A stretch of 64,000 nucleotides of DNA from Ceratopteris richardii (Eukaryota > Streptophyta > Polypodiopsida > Polypodiales > Pteridaceae): contig CM035439.1 of assembly GCA_020310875.1 (NCBI GenBank), forward strand, positions 136,715,929-136,779,928, written 5' to 3'. This document shows, in pieces, positions 48,741 to 60,600 of the stretch. The translations under genes were made by a program, and so were the position numbers. How positions within the stretch are numbered: the first letter of the stretch is position 1; the number at the start of each line of letters is the position of its first letter. Below the pieces are notes generated by a model. That model saw nothing but the letters and a program-made list of their open reading frames with translations, had not been told where the DNA came from and did no database searches.

Positions 48741-49428
48741 TGTAGCTCAGTGATGAGTAGCACCTCCTTTAATGTCAATCCGGGAAGACGTGAGGATGGT
48801 ATGAAGACCTCGAGCAAGTGGCAGCACAAGTGCGTGAGTGAGAAGCACACAAGCATGCACACACATACACACACACGCGCACACACGGCAAGACAAAGAG
48901 AGAGAATCAATGGAGTTCTTTAGATTACTTTCAAAAGCTCTTACAAGTTTGTTTCAATTACAATCTAACCTCAAAAATGAGCTCTCTAGGTCTTTTTATA
49001 GTTTTTGGCTAAGTTTTGGCCCTGTCCAGACCTAGTGTCCGGCCTAGTTAAAAATTAGGTTCCAGGGCTTATTTGAGGGCTCAAACGATATCTAAAAAAT
49101 ACGAAATTTGGCAGGTAGATACTTCTAATGCTCCTCAAGCTCAAGGACTCCTTGGCTTGCACAAAATGGAGCTATAAAAAGATGAAATGATATTTACAAT
49201 GGTGCTTAGTGATGATAATCACTTTTAATGGGTGTAGAGGTTTTGAAAGATTAAGGTTGCCTTAGTGCTAAATCTGCGTGAATGTTCATCAGTGCTTCTT
49301 TTTGAAGAAAATTGTTGGCCTACTTGCCGGATCGTCGTTGACTGCCTTGTCTGCTTGTGCTATCTCTTTTCTCGGACTCTCTTCTTGTGCTTCCTTGTCT
49401 TGTCAGTCCTTCAGCTCCAGCTCCAACA
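48741..49428 (-). mobile_element. 3' LTR of F
   Basis: 688 bp. On the minus strand it starts TGTTGGAGCTGGAG and ends GAGCTACA. It is nearly the same as D's LTR over the R/U5 half but differs in the first 250 bp. TATA box complement at 48992-49001; ACACACACGCGCACACAC tract at about 48868-48890. Confidence 0.94.
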
Positions 49429-52400
49429 CCCCCCCCTCTCTCGCGTCTGTCGTCCCTGACAGACCCTTGTTGAGAGGTTTTTTGGATGTAGTATTCGACG
49501 ACGTCCTGCGCTAAATGATGTTCGGCAATTCGCAACCCTTTAGCCAAATCTGTTAGAAGAGCATCCCAGTCTACCGGCCCAGGAACCTCTGGGTGTGGCA
49601 TACGTAGCTTTTCGGAGTGGAGAGCTTGTTCCACTGCAAACAACTGCAAGAGATGGGATGGTCTGGGAATGAATATCTCGGAGTGATATTCCTAGAATCC
49701 GATGACAAACATCTCTTCGAACGTTTGTTTGAAACAGGCCGGTAGATATTTGATGCGAGCGTGCCATGCATACACAACATTGATCGATGGAGTTGTGCTC
49801 ATGTCGTATACAAGATCCTGGTTCCCTTCATTAAATCCTAAAGCTGAGAGATGCGGTTCCTTGACATTTTTGAAGGTCCTGAAGGTGACCAGCATAAGTT
49901 CGAAAGTTTTCTGGCACATCTGAGTCATGATATCAGGAACATTCTTGAAACGGACCCCCCAATGCCGGATCGTTGAAATCATATAGCCAATTGTGGGTGC
50001 GCCTTTAGGGGGTGCGAAGTACACGTAATTTAGCCACTTCTCGCATCCTTTAATCGTCAGCACTGTATGTGTGTACTCCGGCCAGGATCTCCTTCGAAAC
50101 ACAGGGCAATAACATGGATTATATTTGATGTACAATGGCATGTTGTTCCATGTTCTTACCATTTCCGGATAGGTTTCGAGCAGTCGAATTCTCCATGTTG
50201 GTTGGCGGATATGTCCTTGCTTGGCACTCTCTGGGATGTCATCGGGTGCAAATTGGGTGGCAGAGGTGGGTTCCCTTGAGGTGTGGCGCTTGATTTCCGC
50301 ATTATAGTCCGCCATTAACACGCAAAAAGGTACATACAGATCATCCGATGGGCCGATCCACCTATGGTGTGAAAGATTCTGAAAATAATCAGATTTTATT
50401 ACCACCTCCTCCAATTTTGACATCAAGGCTATTTGGACTGCCACCCTGTCGTCATGTGTCGTGGCTACTTTCTCTAACTTTTGCATCCATTCCGGTGCCT
50501 CAATCTCGATCGTGTCCATGCCCTGTTCTGTGCGCTTACCGCCTGGTGTTGGCATCGGGACATATGGATCCTCAAATGTTTCTTCTACCTCAATTGGCAC
50601 CAGGTCGTCAGGCTCGGGGTCTACCAGAGGGGAGGGCTGACGCTCATATTGCATAACCTTGTTGCGTAATTCCTCAAGTTCGGCCCGGAGTTTAATGACC
50701 TCTTCAGCTGTTTCTTCTGCGGTTATGCTCGGGCTGGGTTCTGGCTGTCGAGTGGCCAACTGTCTTCGTAACTCATCTCTTTCTTTTTCTAAAGCGGCAT
50801 GGGCCTCCATTAAGTCTGCATGAGTTTCTAACACCACCTGCATATTCTCAGAGGGTATCGCCTTGAATCGTTCTGGATCAATCTCTTGTGGGGAACCCTC
50901 CATGGCCGCTTCCAGGTTTTCTTCGTTCTGTTTCTGTAATCTCTTATTCTCTTCTAACGCGGTCGACATGTGCTTTCGGAGGAGGCCCAAGTTCCGTCGA
51001 AGTTTCAGGTTTTCCGTGATCTGAGAATGGAGCAGCTCGTCCATATGTCGTCGTTCTTCATCATCTGTCTGAGGTGGGTTGGCTTCTAATTGTGCGTATT
51101 GCTCCTGTAATGTCACGTGATGTTGTTCTAATTGTTGCTTCTGCTCTTCAAGATCCCTACATCTTGCTTGGAGATCCTCGTGGCGTTGGAAGAGCCTTGT
51201 ATGTTGGTCGTCCAAGTGTTGGTAATGTTGTTGGAGTTGGGCCATGCATTGATGCATATTATTAAATAAGTTACCGAGAGGGATAGTATTGAATGCAGAG
51301 GGGTAGGGAAAGGGGGTTGTGAATGCAGTACTGGGGATGGGTGAGGGGGGAGGTGGTGGAATGGGAGATTGTGGGTAAATAGGGGATGGGAGAGGTGCAG
51401 AGGTGGGTGATACCTCCATGAAAGTGGGGTGCGTGGTGGGAGTGACTGTGAACATGGGAATTGTGGTAGCGGTGAGTGTGGTGAATGTGTATAGCGGTGT
51501 GTGTAATTGTGAACTTCTAGGAAGTGAGCTGGGGGTGGTGAGGTGGATCGTGGCTGTAGTTAGACTCGTGTTTTCAGTGGAAGTAGAGTGCGTGGGTGGA
51601 CTGATGGTTTGTGCGTTGGTGTGTGTAGTGGTTTCAGAGGTGGTGACAGTGGAGGTTACAGTGGTAGAGGGAGGTGAGTGAGGTCGATGTGGGGGAGAAG
51701 GTGGCAAGGGAGGTGATGGGGGTGCACTCGATGTGTGGGCTTCCTCGGTGTCGTGAACTGTGTGTGCCGTGCCAGTGGTTGTGGGAGTGCCTTGTGGTCC
51801 TGATCCTAATACGTTCATTTGTTTTCCCGTTCGTGGGGGGCGTCTTCCATATCTTCTTTCTGTTCTTCGTGAGTGCACTAGTGCGGTATGCACCGTTTCT
51901 GGTACTCCTAAAGCATCTGATATCATTTCCAAGGTGGCACGGTACTGCTCGTCCACACCTTCCTCCTCCAGAATCTGGTTCATGAGAGCTTTACCCGCAG
52001 CTAATGAGAGCCTGTGTTGCTCTTGAACTCGGTTCATTGTATCGTAAAGCTTCTTTAATGCGCTAGTGTAGGCGGGGGCACCTTCCAGTACTTGTAGGGC
52101 TTCTGGATCATACTCTTGTTCTTCTGCTTCTGGGTGTCCGCCCTGTGTCTCCCCATGAGCTTCTTCTTCAGTGTCCACGTTGACTACGTCTGGTTGGCTG
52201 GGCTGTGCTTGGTCTGGGGCAGTTTGCTGTCCGCTGGCTTGCTCTTCTTCAACTTCTGCATTTACAGCTTCTATGATTCTTGCAACTTCTTCGTCCGTTA
52301 AATCCTCTAGAGTGAACCCATGCGGGAACTCCAGATCAGTCGGTACTGGTGGAAATACAAGATTGGGGCCATCTGTGCTGTGCCTGGGAAGCCTGATAGT

Positions 52401-53459
52401 AAATGGTTGCACTCTTCGTGGAAGTCTTGGGGTTGTCTCAGGCGTCAGGGTTGCCCCGCGAGCTTGTGCACAAGGCATCTGGACGGTGCCTCGCATCTTC
52501 TTTGAGGGAGGCCCCACAGCTGACAATCTGCGTTGAAATTCCTGTGCTCTGGACCAGATCAGAGCCCTTTGCACCGGTACATCATATGCGAGACATCTGT
52601 ATACAATTCGTGTGAGTGCACAACAACCATACAATACAGATCTTTGCTTTTTATACCATCTCTGATGGGCCATATGAATCTGGTCAATAATCCAGTGGGG
52701 CATATTGATGGTTAACTCAAAAGCATCCGCCAGGTAGAGGCTAAACCAGATCTTTTTGGGAGGCATTGTGAACCTATCCTGAGCGGGGAAGGCGAAATGT
52801 TGCATGACCATACGTAAGTGGATGGCGATCGTGGGTGTCATTGCGACCATGTCCTTCAGCTTCGTCAGATTCCTGTTCTTCATGTTGTCTGGAACCATTG
52901 TCTCTTTCTCTGTTGGAATGTGCATTCCCTGCATGTCGAGTGCTTCTCTCACCAGATTGATAGTTAAGCGGAAACGCTTCAGCTCGTTGCCCCTTGTGAG
53001 TGATGGGAGCACAAAGGAGCTGTATCCTTTCTTGTCTTTGCTGGTGGTGAGGGTACTAATTAGATATGAGCATCTCAGGAAATCTGGCTTTGGTAGTTGG
53101 GACTTGAAGTAGTCATAAAGCCCTGCCTTCTTCCAGATCGGCTTCAGTCCTTCGTTATTCTGTAGCCTTTCAAACTCCCGGGTAAAGAAATGGTATCGGC
53201 CCCATCGTCCATTGAATTCGACCTCTGACTCCCACATATATGTGCCTTCACCCAAAGGTCCAGCCACGTCACTGAACCAATGTGAGGTTTTGCCCACCGG
53301 CATTGTGTGACCCTGCGGAGGATTCTGAATTGGTATGGCATGCAATGCCCGTAATGCTGCTGGCCTTTCCTTTAATTCTTCCTCGACTGGAAGGCTTTCG
53401 ATGTCCACCACTTGTGGGCTGGAGCCTGCCTGGGAGCTAGTTCCTACTGTATCAGCCAT
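49320..53459 (-). pseudogene. Element F third gene: large coiled-coil protein (one nonsense codon)
   Basis: Open from ATG 53459 (MADTVGTSSQ) to a TAG at 49692-49694 that replaces the Trp codon of D's FWEYHSEIF, then open again to 49320. N-terminal domain (about residues 1-330) has HWFSDVAGPLGEGTY, MQHFAFPAQDRFTMPPKKIWF and GCCALTRIVYRCLAYDVP. An acidic and Thr/Pro-rich linker runs from about 380 to 730. Heptad coiled coil spans about 770-960 (HTRLFQRHEDLQARCRDLEE, LLRKHMSTALEENKRLQKQ). The C-terminal domain begins near 1040 (DDRVAVQIALMSKLEEVV) and includes ETYPEMVRTWNNMPLYIKYN. No hydrophobic membrane segment. The frame lacks D's stop before the polypurine tract and runs about 35 codons into the LTR. 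Role unknown. Confidence 0.87.
49429..49445 (-). promoter_or_regulatory. Polypurine tract of F
   Basis: Minus strand GCGAGAGAGGGGGGGG directly before the LTR start TGTTGG. Confidence 0.9.
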
Positions 53460-53480
53460 TTTACTTCTCGCTGTCTGTCT

Positions 53481-53500
53481 CTGTGAGAATATACAAACAG
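53481..53500 (-). promoter_or_regulatory. Candidate 3' splice site upstream of the third gene of F
   Basis: Minus strand TATATTCTCACAG|A, 22 nt before the ATG at 53459, matching the same motif and distance in D (24569). Confidence 0.4.
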
Positions 53501-53665
53501 GCGTTAATATTGTACAGGACAAGGGAGGACCGTTGTTGTTCCCATCACAATATTAACCTGAGGGTCGGGAGCGAATAATGGGTTAGTAAGTTTTCGGTGC
53601 ACGTGTGTGTAGTTAATTCTTGGGTAGTCCTAGGAGACTAATGAAGTTAGTAAGTGGGGATGAAT

Positions 53666-54676
53666 TTACAAATTGGGGTCGGGGGGTTTATTACAGGTTT
53701 TAGGCTGCCAAATGCAGTGGATGGGCTTTGCTTTCGGTTTCGTAGAGACTCTAGAGAGCTTTCTCGGTGTTGCGGTTTGAAAATGAGGCCTTTTAGGGAC
53801 CCATTCACAATTGATTACATGCACGCTCTTGGGTCTTGTTGTGTTCTTGAGCGTTGAGAACGAGTGAATACTGGCAGTATGCGTAGCTGCGTTATGCTGT
53901 TTAGGTTGTGGCCTCGGCGTAGCTACTTGTGCCCTCAAGCAAGCCTTAGGCACCCAAATTTGTCTTGATTGTGGGCTTGCCTTCATCGACTTCTTGGGCA
54001 CCCAAATAGATTTTACTTTAGCAGAAGAATTTCTGAAAGACTTCTTATTAGCATCGTGTTGTTGGTTACTAATAAGAGGCTTTGCCCGTGTAGCTGACGG
54101 TGGTGCAACCGGTTGTTCGCCTTTCCGCACCCACACCTGGTTTATTTTCTGGGACATTCTGCTGCGCAGGTACTTTTGATCTCGGACATAGGTAGTACTC
54201 TGCTTCTTCTGCCTTTGATCCACCTTTGGTTGCTGCCTCCTTCTGGTCTTTGGAAAAGAAGGGAGTTCCGTTGCATCCCTGACTCCCTTTTTGCAAATAT
54301 CATTCCTCTGCAACACAGGGTTTTGAACAAGTACAGCATGGTCATCTTCATGTGTACCCCTGGAAGGACCAGGAGTTTGTGCCTTTCCTAGTTCCTTGAG
54401 TGCTCCATTGTCTAATTCTACTGTAACTCGACTATGATTGATCCAGACCTGGAGAAGTCCACTTCTTAGGTTTAAATTGACCGCTTGGTCATAGATCCAA
54501 TCTTGACCCAAGACGAGAGGTTCAGTGAGATCCTCATCTTGACACACTAGTACTTTAACTGTCATTGCCTCATCCTAAATGTAGAGGGGAAGTTCCACCT
54601 CGCCCATGCAAGGGGTTTCCACGCCTCCCAATCCTATGAGATATGCTTCCACAGGATTGACAGTCAACTGTAATTC
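53666..54676 (-). pseudogene. Element F post-integrase frame, distal part (two nonsense codons)
   Basis: Continuation of the second protease-like domain after a TAA at 54677-54679 (CAA in D). A further TAG near 54576 replaces a His codon before DEAMTVKVLVCQDED. From 54565 the frame is open for 299 residues with PLVLGQDWIYDQAVNL, the basic linker and the same Trp/Lys repeats as D (VWVRKG, IWVPKKS, IWVPKAC, EWVPKRP, IWQPK). The repeats are conserved between D and F although flanking residues vary, which suggests past selection on them. Confidence 0.85.
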
Positions 54677-57600
54677 TTAGCAGTAAGACACTCTAACAGC
54701 ACTAGTGGCTGCACCTGAGTCAATCAAGGCTCTTACGGTCCTTGCACTCTTTCCTTGTCCTATATCTATGGTTATGAAAGGACGTCTATCAATTATTCTA
54801 TGCGAGCTTGTTCCTGCAACTTCACACATGGCCATGGGATATCCTTGGCCTGCATATTCATTCACTCTAGGCTGATCTCTACCTTGCCTTCGTAATTTCA
54901 TCCTTCTGATGCGTTCTAAAGCTTCTGCTTGAGCCTCTTCTCGAACTCGCTCTTCTTCCTCTTTGCGTTTCTTAGCAGTGTTGAGTCGGCTGAGCATTTC
55001 CTCCGTGAGGGGTTCCTGATACAACTTGACTCTGCAACCGCTAATATAGTTTGGGAGAATATCACCTTCTAACGTGGCTAATTGTACTGCTCCACTCGTG
55101 GAGATCCTATTGATGATCATTGGTCCGTAGCCTCTCTTTTCTAGCTTCCTCGCGTGTTGTTTTAGTGTATAGACTAAGACTAGATCTCCTGCTTTCAAGC
55201 CTTTATCCTTCACATGGGCATCGAAATATGCTTTCTGTCTCTTCTTGGCTGCATATACTCCTGCGGCGGCTCTCAATCTTGTTTCTCCTAATCGTTCAAG
55301 GTCAAAGATCCTGGAGGAGAGCTCATGACCTGTCCATTTATACTCTTGTGCTACTCTCAATGTAGGGATCAAGAAGTCCAAGGGTAGCACAGCGTTTTGG
55401 CCAAATACCATATGAAAGGGGGTGGCTTGGAGTACCGTTTTGTAGGCAACTCGATATGCCCAAACAGCATGATGTAGCTGTTTGTCCCAGTCAGAGCGTT
55501 TAGTGTTCACTAATTTCGTCAGTACATTGCATAGGATCTTATTAGTGCTCTCAGCTTGTCCATTAGCTTGAGGGTGATAAGGGGCAGACTTCTTGTGTAT
55601 TACCAAGAATTCTTGGAGTAGATTTTCAATCACTTCATTCAAGAAATGAGTGCCTCTATCACTTACAAGCTCTATAGGTAGCCCGTATCTTGTGAATACA
55701 TTCTCAAACATGAATTTGGCAGTTGTTTGAGCATCGTTCTTTGTCGTAGCCTTTACCTCTACCCACTTGGTGAGATAATCTGTCGCAACAATGATGTATT
55801 CCGCATGAGAACCCTTAGCTGGGGGATTAATAGGACCTATGAAGTCTATTCCCCACTTAGAGAATGCACGTCCACCCATCATAGGTTTCAGTGGCATCTC
55901 ATCTTTGCGTATAGGATACTGAGTCCTATGACAGACATCACACCGTTTCACATAGGTATGTGCATCCATGTGAAGGGTAGGCCACCAGAAACCCGCAAAT
56001 AGTATCGCCTTGATCACCCGATCTGGTCCGAAGTGTCCTCTTGCTACACCTTGGTGAGCAGTTTCTAAGATCTTAAGATATTCACTTTCATGAATACATA
56101 GCCTCAGGTAACCATCTTTACCACGCTTGTATAGATTATCACCAATGAGTGAGTAATCCAGGGCTTCTTGTTCTACACTCCTTTTCCTAGCCAGAGTCAT
56201 GTCTGGAGGGAATGTGTTTGTCCTCAGGAAGGATACTAGTGGTTCACTCCAATCTGGCACAATGGATACTTGATACAGAGTGGCGTGTTCCACTGGTGGT
56301 TTTGTGCAACAGATTGGGCATTCCTTGCACAACTTTTGGACATCCGCTTCCATAGTTGGCCAATGCACTCCGAATCTCTTTAGGGTCTGTAAAGTTCGTT
56401 GTTTTGAATGGTGTTGCTCTAGTGCACCTACATGTGCTAATTGCAACCATTTAGAGTACTCATCCTCTTCTACGCAACAAGCCAAGATCCCTTGATCTGT
56501 GTGCTTGTACATGCTTCCTGCCATGATGTGGTACTTTTGGGCTTTTACGACCTCTCTATTCCGTGTGTTTACCACTGGATGGTTAGGCCCGTATGTCAAT
56601 ACTGGTACCAATGGCTTAGCCCACTGCGGTACGACTTCCAAATTAAACAAGTAAGCATCAGGAAGGTCATCTGACACTCCTTGTGGGGCTTCTCCTGATG
56701 TGAGCCTAGAGAGATGATCAGCTCTCAAATGAGTCCTACCTTTCCTTACCACAACCTCAAAATCATATTCCATTAGCAAGAGAAACCATCTCACTAATCT
56801 TCCTGTATTGCAAGGCTTGTTTACGAGGTATAGCAATGCTTGATGATCCGTAAAAAATTTAAACTTATTTGCCAGCAAATAGTGTCTAAATTTCTTAACT
56901 GCATATACCATGCCTAAGCCTTCTCTCTCTGTAGTGGTGTAATTTCGTTCAGCCGCATTCAACTGTCTACTGGCATAGGCAATTGGAAGATCCATATTAC
57001 CTTCACCAGTAGGTTGTGCAAGAACACATCCAATAGCATAATTGGATGCATCCACATGAACATGGAATGGCTTATTCCAATCTGGTGTGGTCAAGATTGG
57101 TGCTGAACATAATCTTTGTTTAAGATCTTGGAAGGAATTCTCACATTCATCCGTCCATTCAAAGTTTGTCAGAAGTCCGTACATGGGCTTTGCAATGACA
57201 GCATACATGTGTATAAATCGTCGGTAATAACCACAGTGCCCCATGAAAGCTTGTACTTCCTTGACATTCTTTGGCCTAGGTAGCTCTGCTATGGCTCGCA
57301 CCTTTTCTTCGTCGGTAGATATGCCATTCTTTGACACTATGTGTCCTAGAATCTTGCCTTGCCTGACCATAAAAACGCACTTTTCTGGGTTCAGGCAGAC
57401 TTGATATTCTCTACATTTGTCAAAGATTTGTCTGAGTTCAGGAATATGGGTTTGTCTAACATTGGAATGAGCACAAAGATCATCAACATAGACTTCTAAA
57501 CTCTTCCTCAGGAACTCCTTAAACACATGGCACATCAGCCTCTGGAAGGTAGCTGGTGCATTGGTAAGCCCAAATGGCATCACTCTAAAAGCAAAAATGC

Positions 57601-60600
57601 CCCATTCCGTGGCAAAGGCTGTCTTATGCTGATCCTCTGGGGCTATGGCTACTTGATTGTAGCCCGAAAATCCATCAAGGAAGCTGTACACTTCCTTGCC
57701 TGCCACTCTTTCTAAGAGATGTCCTGTGATGGGAAGCGGATAGTTATCTCGAATCGTGGCGGCATTAACCTTTTTCAAGTTAATGCACACACGCAGCTTG
57801 CCATTCTTCTTGGGCACCACTATGATGGGGGATACCCATTCAGTGTGCTCAATTTCATAGATAAATCCAGCTTCGACCAGTCTATCTATCTCTTCCTTGA
57901 TCTTAGCAGCGTAATTATCATTATATGTGTAGGGCTTTTGCTTAGAGGGTTTGGCATCTGAGGTCATGGGAATGGTGTGTGAGCATATGTCAGGGTCAAC
58001 ACCTTTCAAATCCTTGTAACTCCAAGCGAATACATCTCTGTATTCTCTTAGCAAGGCAATCAATTCGTACTCTTCTTCTTCTGTTAGGTCATGACCTATG
58101 TACGTACATCTCTCCTCTCCTTCTTCTAGGGCCACTACGATTTTCTTGGTAGTTTCTTTGTTATCATAGGCCTCTCCTGATTGTGCCTCTCGTTTAGGCA
58201 TTCTTATCATGACTCTCCTGTCATCTATCTCATACTTCTTAAAATTTTCTGGGACCTCAAACAAAGATTCTTCCTCTTTTGGTGAGGCTTCTCTCTTCTT
58301 TCGTTTCTTTCCTTCTTCCTTCGGGGTCACATGTGTTGCTAATCTTACATCATTTGTAACCTCTCCATGCCTCTGGGGTTGAAATTCTATTTCATGGAAG
58401 TATTCTTCATCTGATGCAAATGGTGGGTCCATAATGATTGACTCTAGATCAGAGTCACTTGCATCCTCAAATGCATCAGGGCTAGGTTCGCATTCTTCTA
58501 GAACTGCCTCTCCCATGATTGGCTCTATGGAGAAGACTGAAATGTCATAGCCATCCTCATCACAGTGAGGTGTCCATTGTTCTTCATTGATGGCTACGTC
58601 CATTGTTGCTAAAATTTCTGCCCAGCCATGGGGTTCAAATTCCTCGTCTGGAAAAACTACAGGTGCATAGGCTGGGTCTTGAATGGGTCTATGGGTTTCG
58701 TTTGCACCTATTTCTCTGGCCTTTTCTCTCTTCTCTTCCTCCACTGCTACTTTGCACATCCATAAGTGAGTGTCTTCGTGCATCCAGGAGGATCCTGACC
58801 CTATGGAATGCACAGATTCCGTATCATCTTTGGCTCTATGAATGGGATTCCACTGGATAGGAGGTACATCTCTATGAGAGTAATCTTTGAGATTGACTTT
58901 GGTGGTAACACCCAAGTGTTGCAAATACAAGGAGTTGGTTCCCCAATCCTGTACCACTTGCAACTGTCGCATGAATGGTCTTCCCAAAATCATCTCATAG
59001 GCATGATTTTTGCTGAAGTCACATATAGCAAAACTATGCTCAAACTCGACACCACAAGTGGTGAGAGTTATTCCTTCTAGCAATCCTAGGGGTCTCTCTA
59101 TGTGACCATCGGCCATTTGCAATTTCATTCTCGTTGGCCTGAGTGCTGGCTTGCCCCAACGCTTCCATAGGGAAGTGGTGGCAATTGCAACTCCTGCACC
59201 TGAGTCCAAAATTGCCTTAGTGGTGTAGTCCTGGTAGGTAATGGGAAGATAGGTGTTCCCTTCTTCACCTTCACACATATCTCCGATCTTGTCTAAGGGG
59301 ATTTCTGGCACTGTTCTATGGGACCCTACCCGGGCACGTGATTTTGCAACTTCAGTTACTTGACTAGCTACATATTTCCTCGCTTTTGGTCTATCCTTAG
59401 GCAGTTCTTCCAAAGTGAGATCTCGCTGCTCCCTGGCGTTCTTTACTACCTCCGTGTTCCTTGATATGACTGAGTCATCGTTCCTTACCATGACTATAGG
59501 TGTTCTCATACAGGTGGACTTAGCTTCCCATGGGCCTGTGAAGTGGGGCAGCTCTTGTATGGAATTAGACTCAAAGTCCAATCTCTCGTGCGACTGAGTA
59601 CTCTCATGTTCCCCGTAAATAGATGGGATGTCTTGTGGGAATTGATCGTGTGCATCATCCACAAGTTCAAAAGGAGGAGCGACTTCACTTTCGTTATCCC
59701 ATTTATCTTCTTGAATCTCTCGTAGGAAGTCTGGTGCAAACCGGTTCATAGAAGAAGAAGTGTCTGGCTCCGTAGAATTAGGCGCATAAGCAACCTGGGA
59801 ATGAGGGCTTATTCTATCATTGGCTCTCTCCTCGTTCTCATAGATGGCTGGAGCACAAGCTTCTTGGGGAGGATTACTTATTCTATTACTTTTCCGAACA
59901 GGCTCATACGCTCTCTGAGAAGGAATGTAGGCCACCTGTGGAGGTACGTAAGCTTTCGGGGGAGGCTCATGTGACTTTTTGGGGGGAAGATAAGCTTCTT
60001 GAGGAGGCACATGGGCTTCCTGAAGAGGCTGGCTTATCCGTTCTCTTGCCCTTTCCTTTCTTTGAGGGGCAGGCTCCTTCTCTGATTGTGCAATTAGCTT
60101 CTCTATTCTTTCTAGCAGTCCATCAAAATGTAACTGCGTCTTAGCTGAGCTAGAGATATTAAAGAGGCGGCTAGCTTCGAACATGGCTTGAGCCAATTCC
60201 ACCATCTTAGCACAAATTTTAGTTCGTTCAAGCTCTAGTTCGGCTCTAGGGTAACATTTTTCATGATCAGTTATGGTTGGCCCTTCTTGGATTCTGGCCT
60301 GATATGCTTTCAGCATCATGTTCAGGTCTTCGGGAGTGGGATCAGCTAGGACTGATCCTACTCTAAGGGGTGGTGGAATTTGATGAGGCGGTGGGGGAGA
60401 TGGTGGGTCGGATGGAGATGGGAGTGGTGGTGGTGGAGTAGTGTGAGAGGGAGTTTGAGTTGTGAGTTCGGTTATTCTGGCTCTTGTTTCCCTTACGCTT
60501 TCCTCGAGTTCACTCATCTTTTTAGCCCATTGTCTTTTCATTCTTTCCCGACTATCTTTCCACGCTCTAGTCCTTTTCTTTGTCACGCTCTCGGTTTCAC

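Noticed and set aside
49320..53522. Viral envelope gene
   Set aside because: No signal peptide, furin-like site or membrane helix visible; position alone is not enough.
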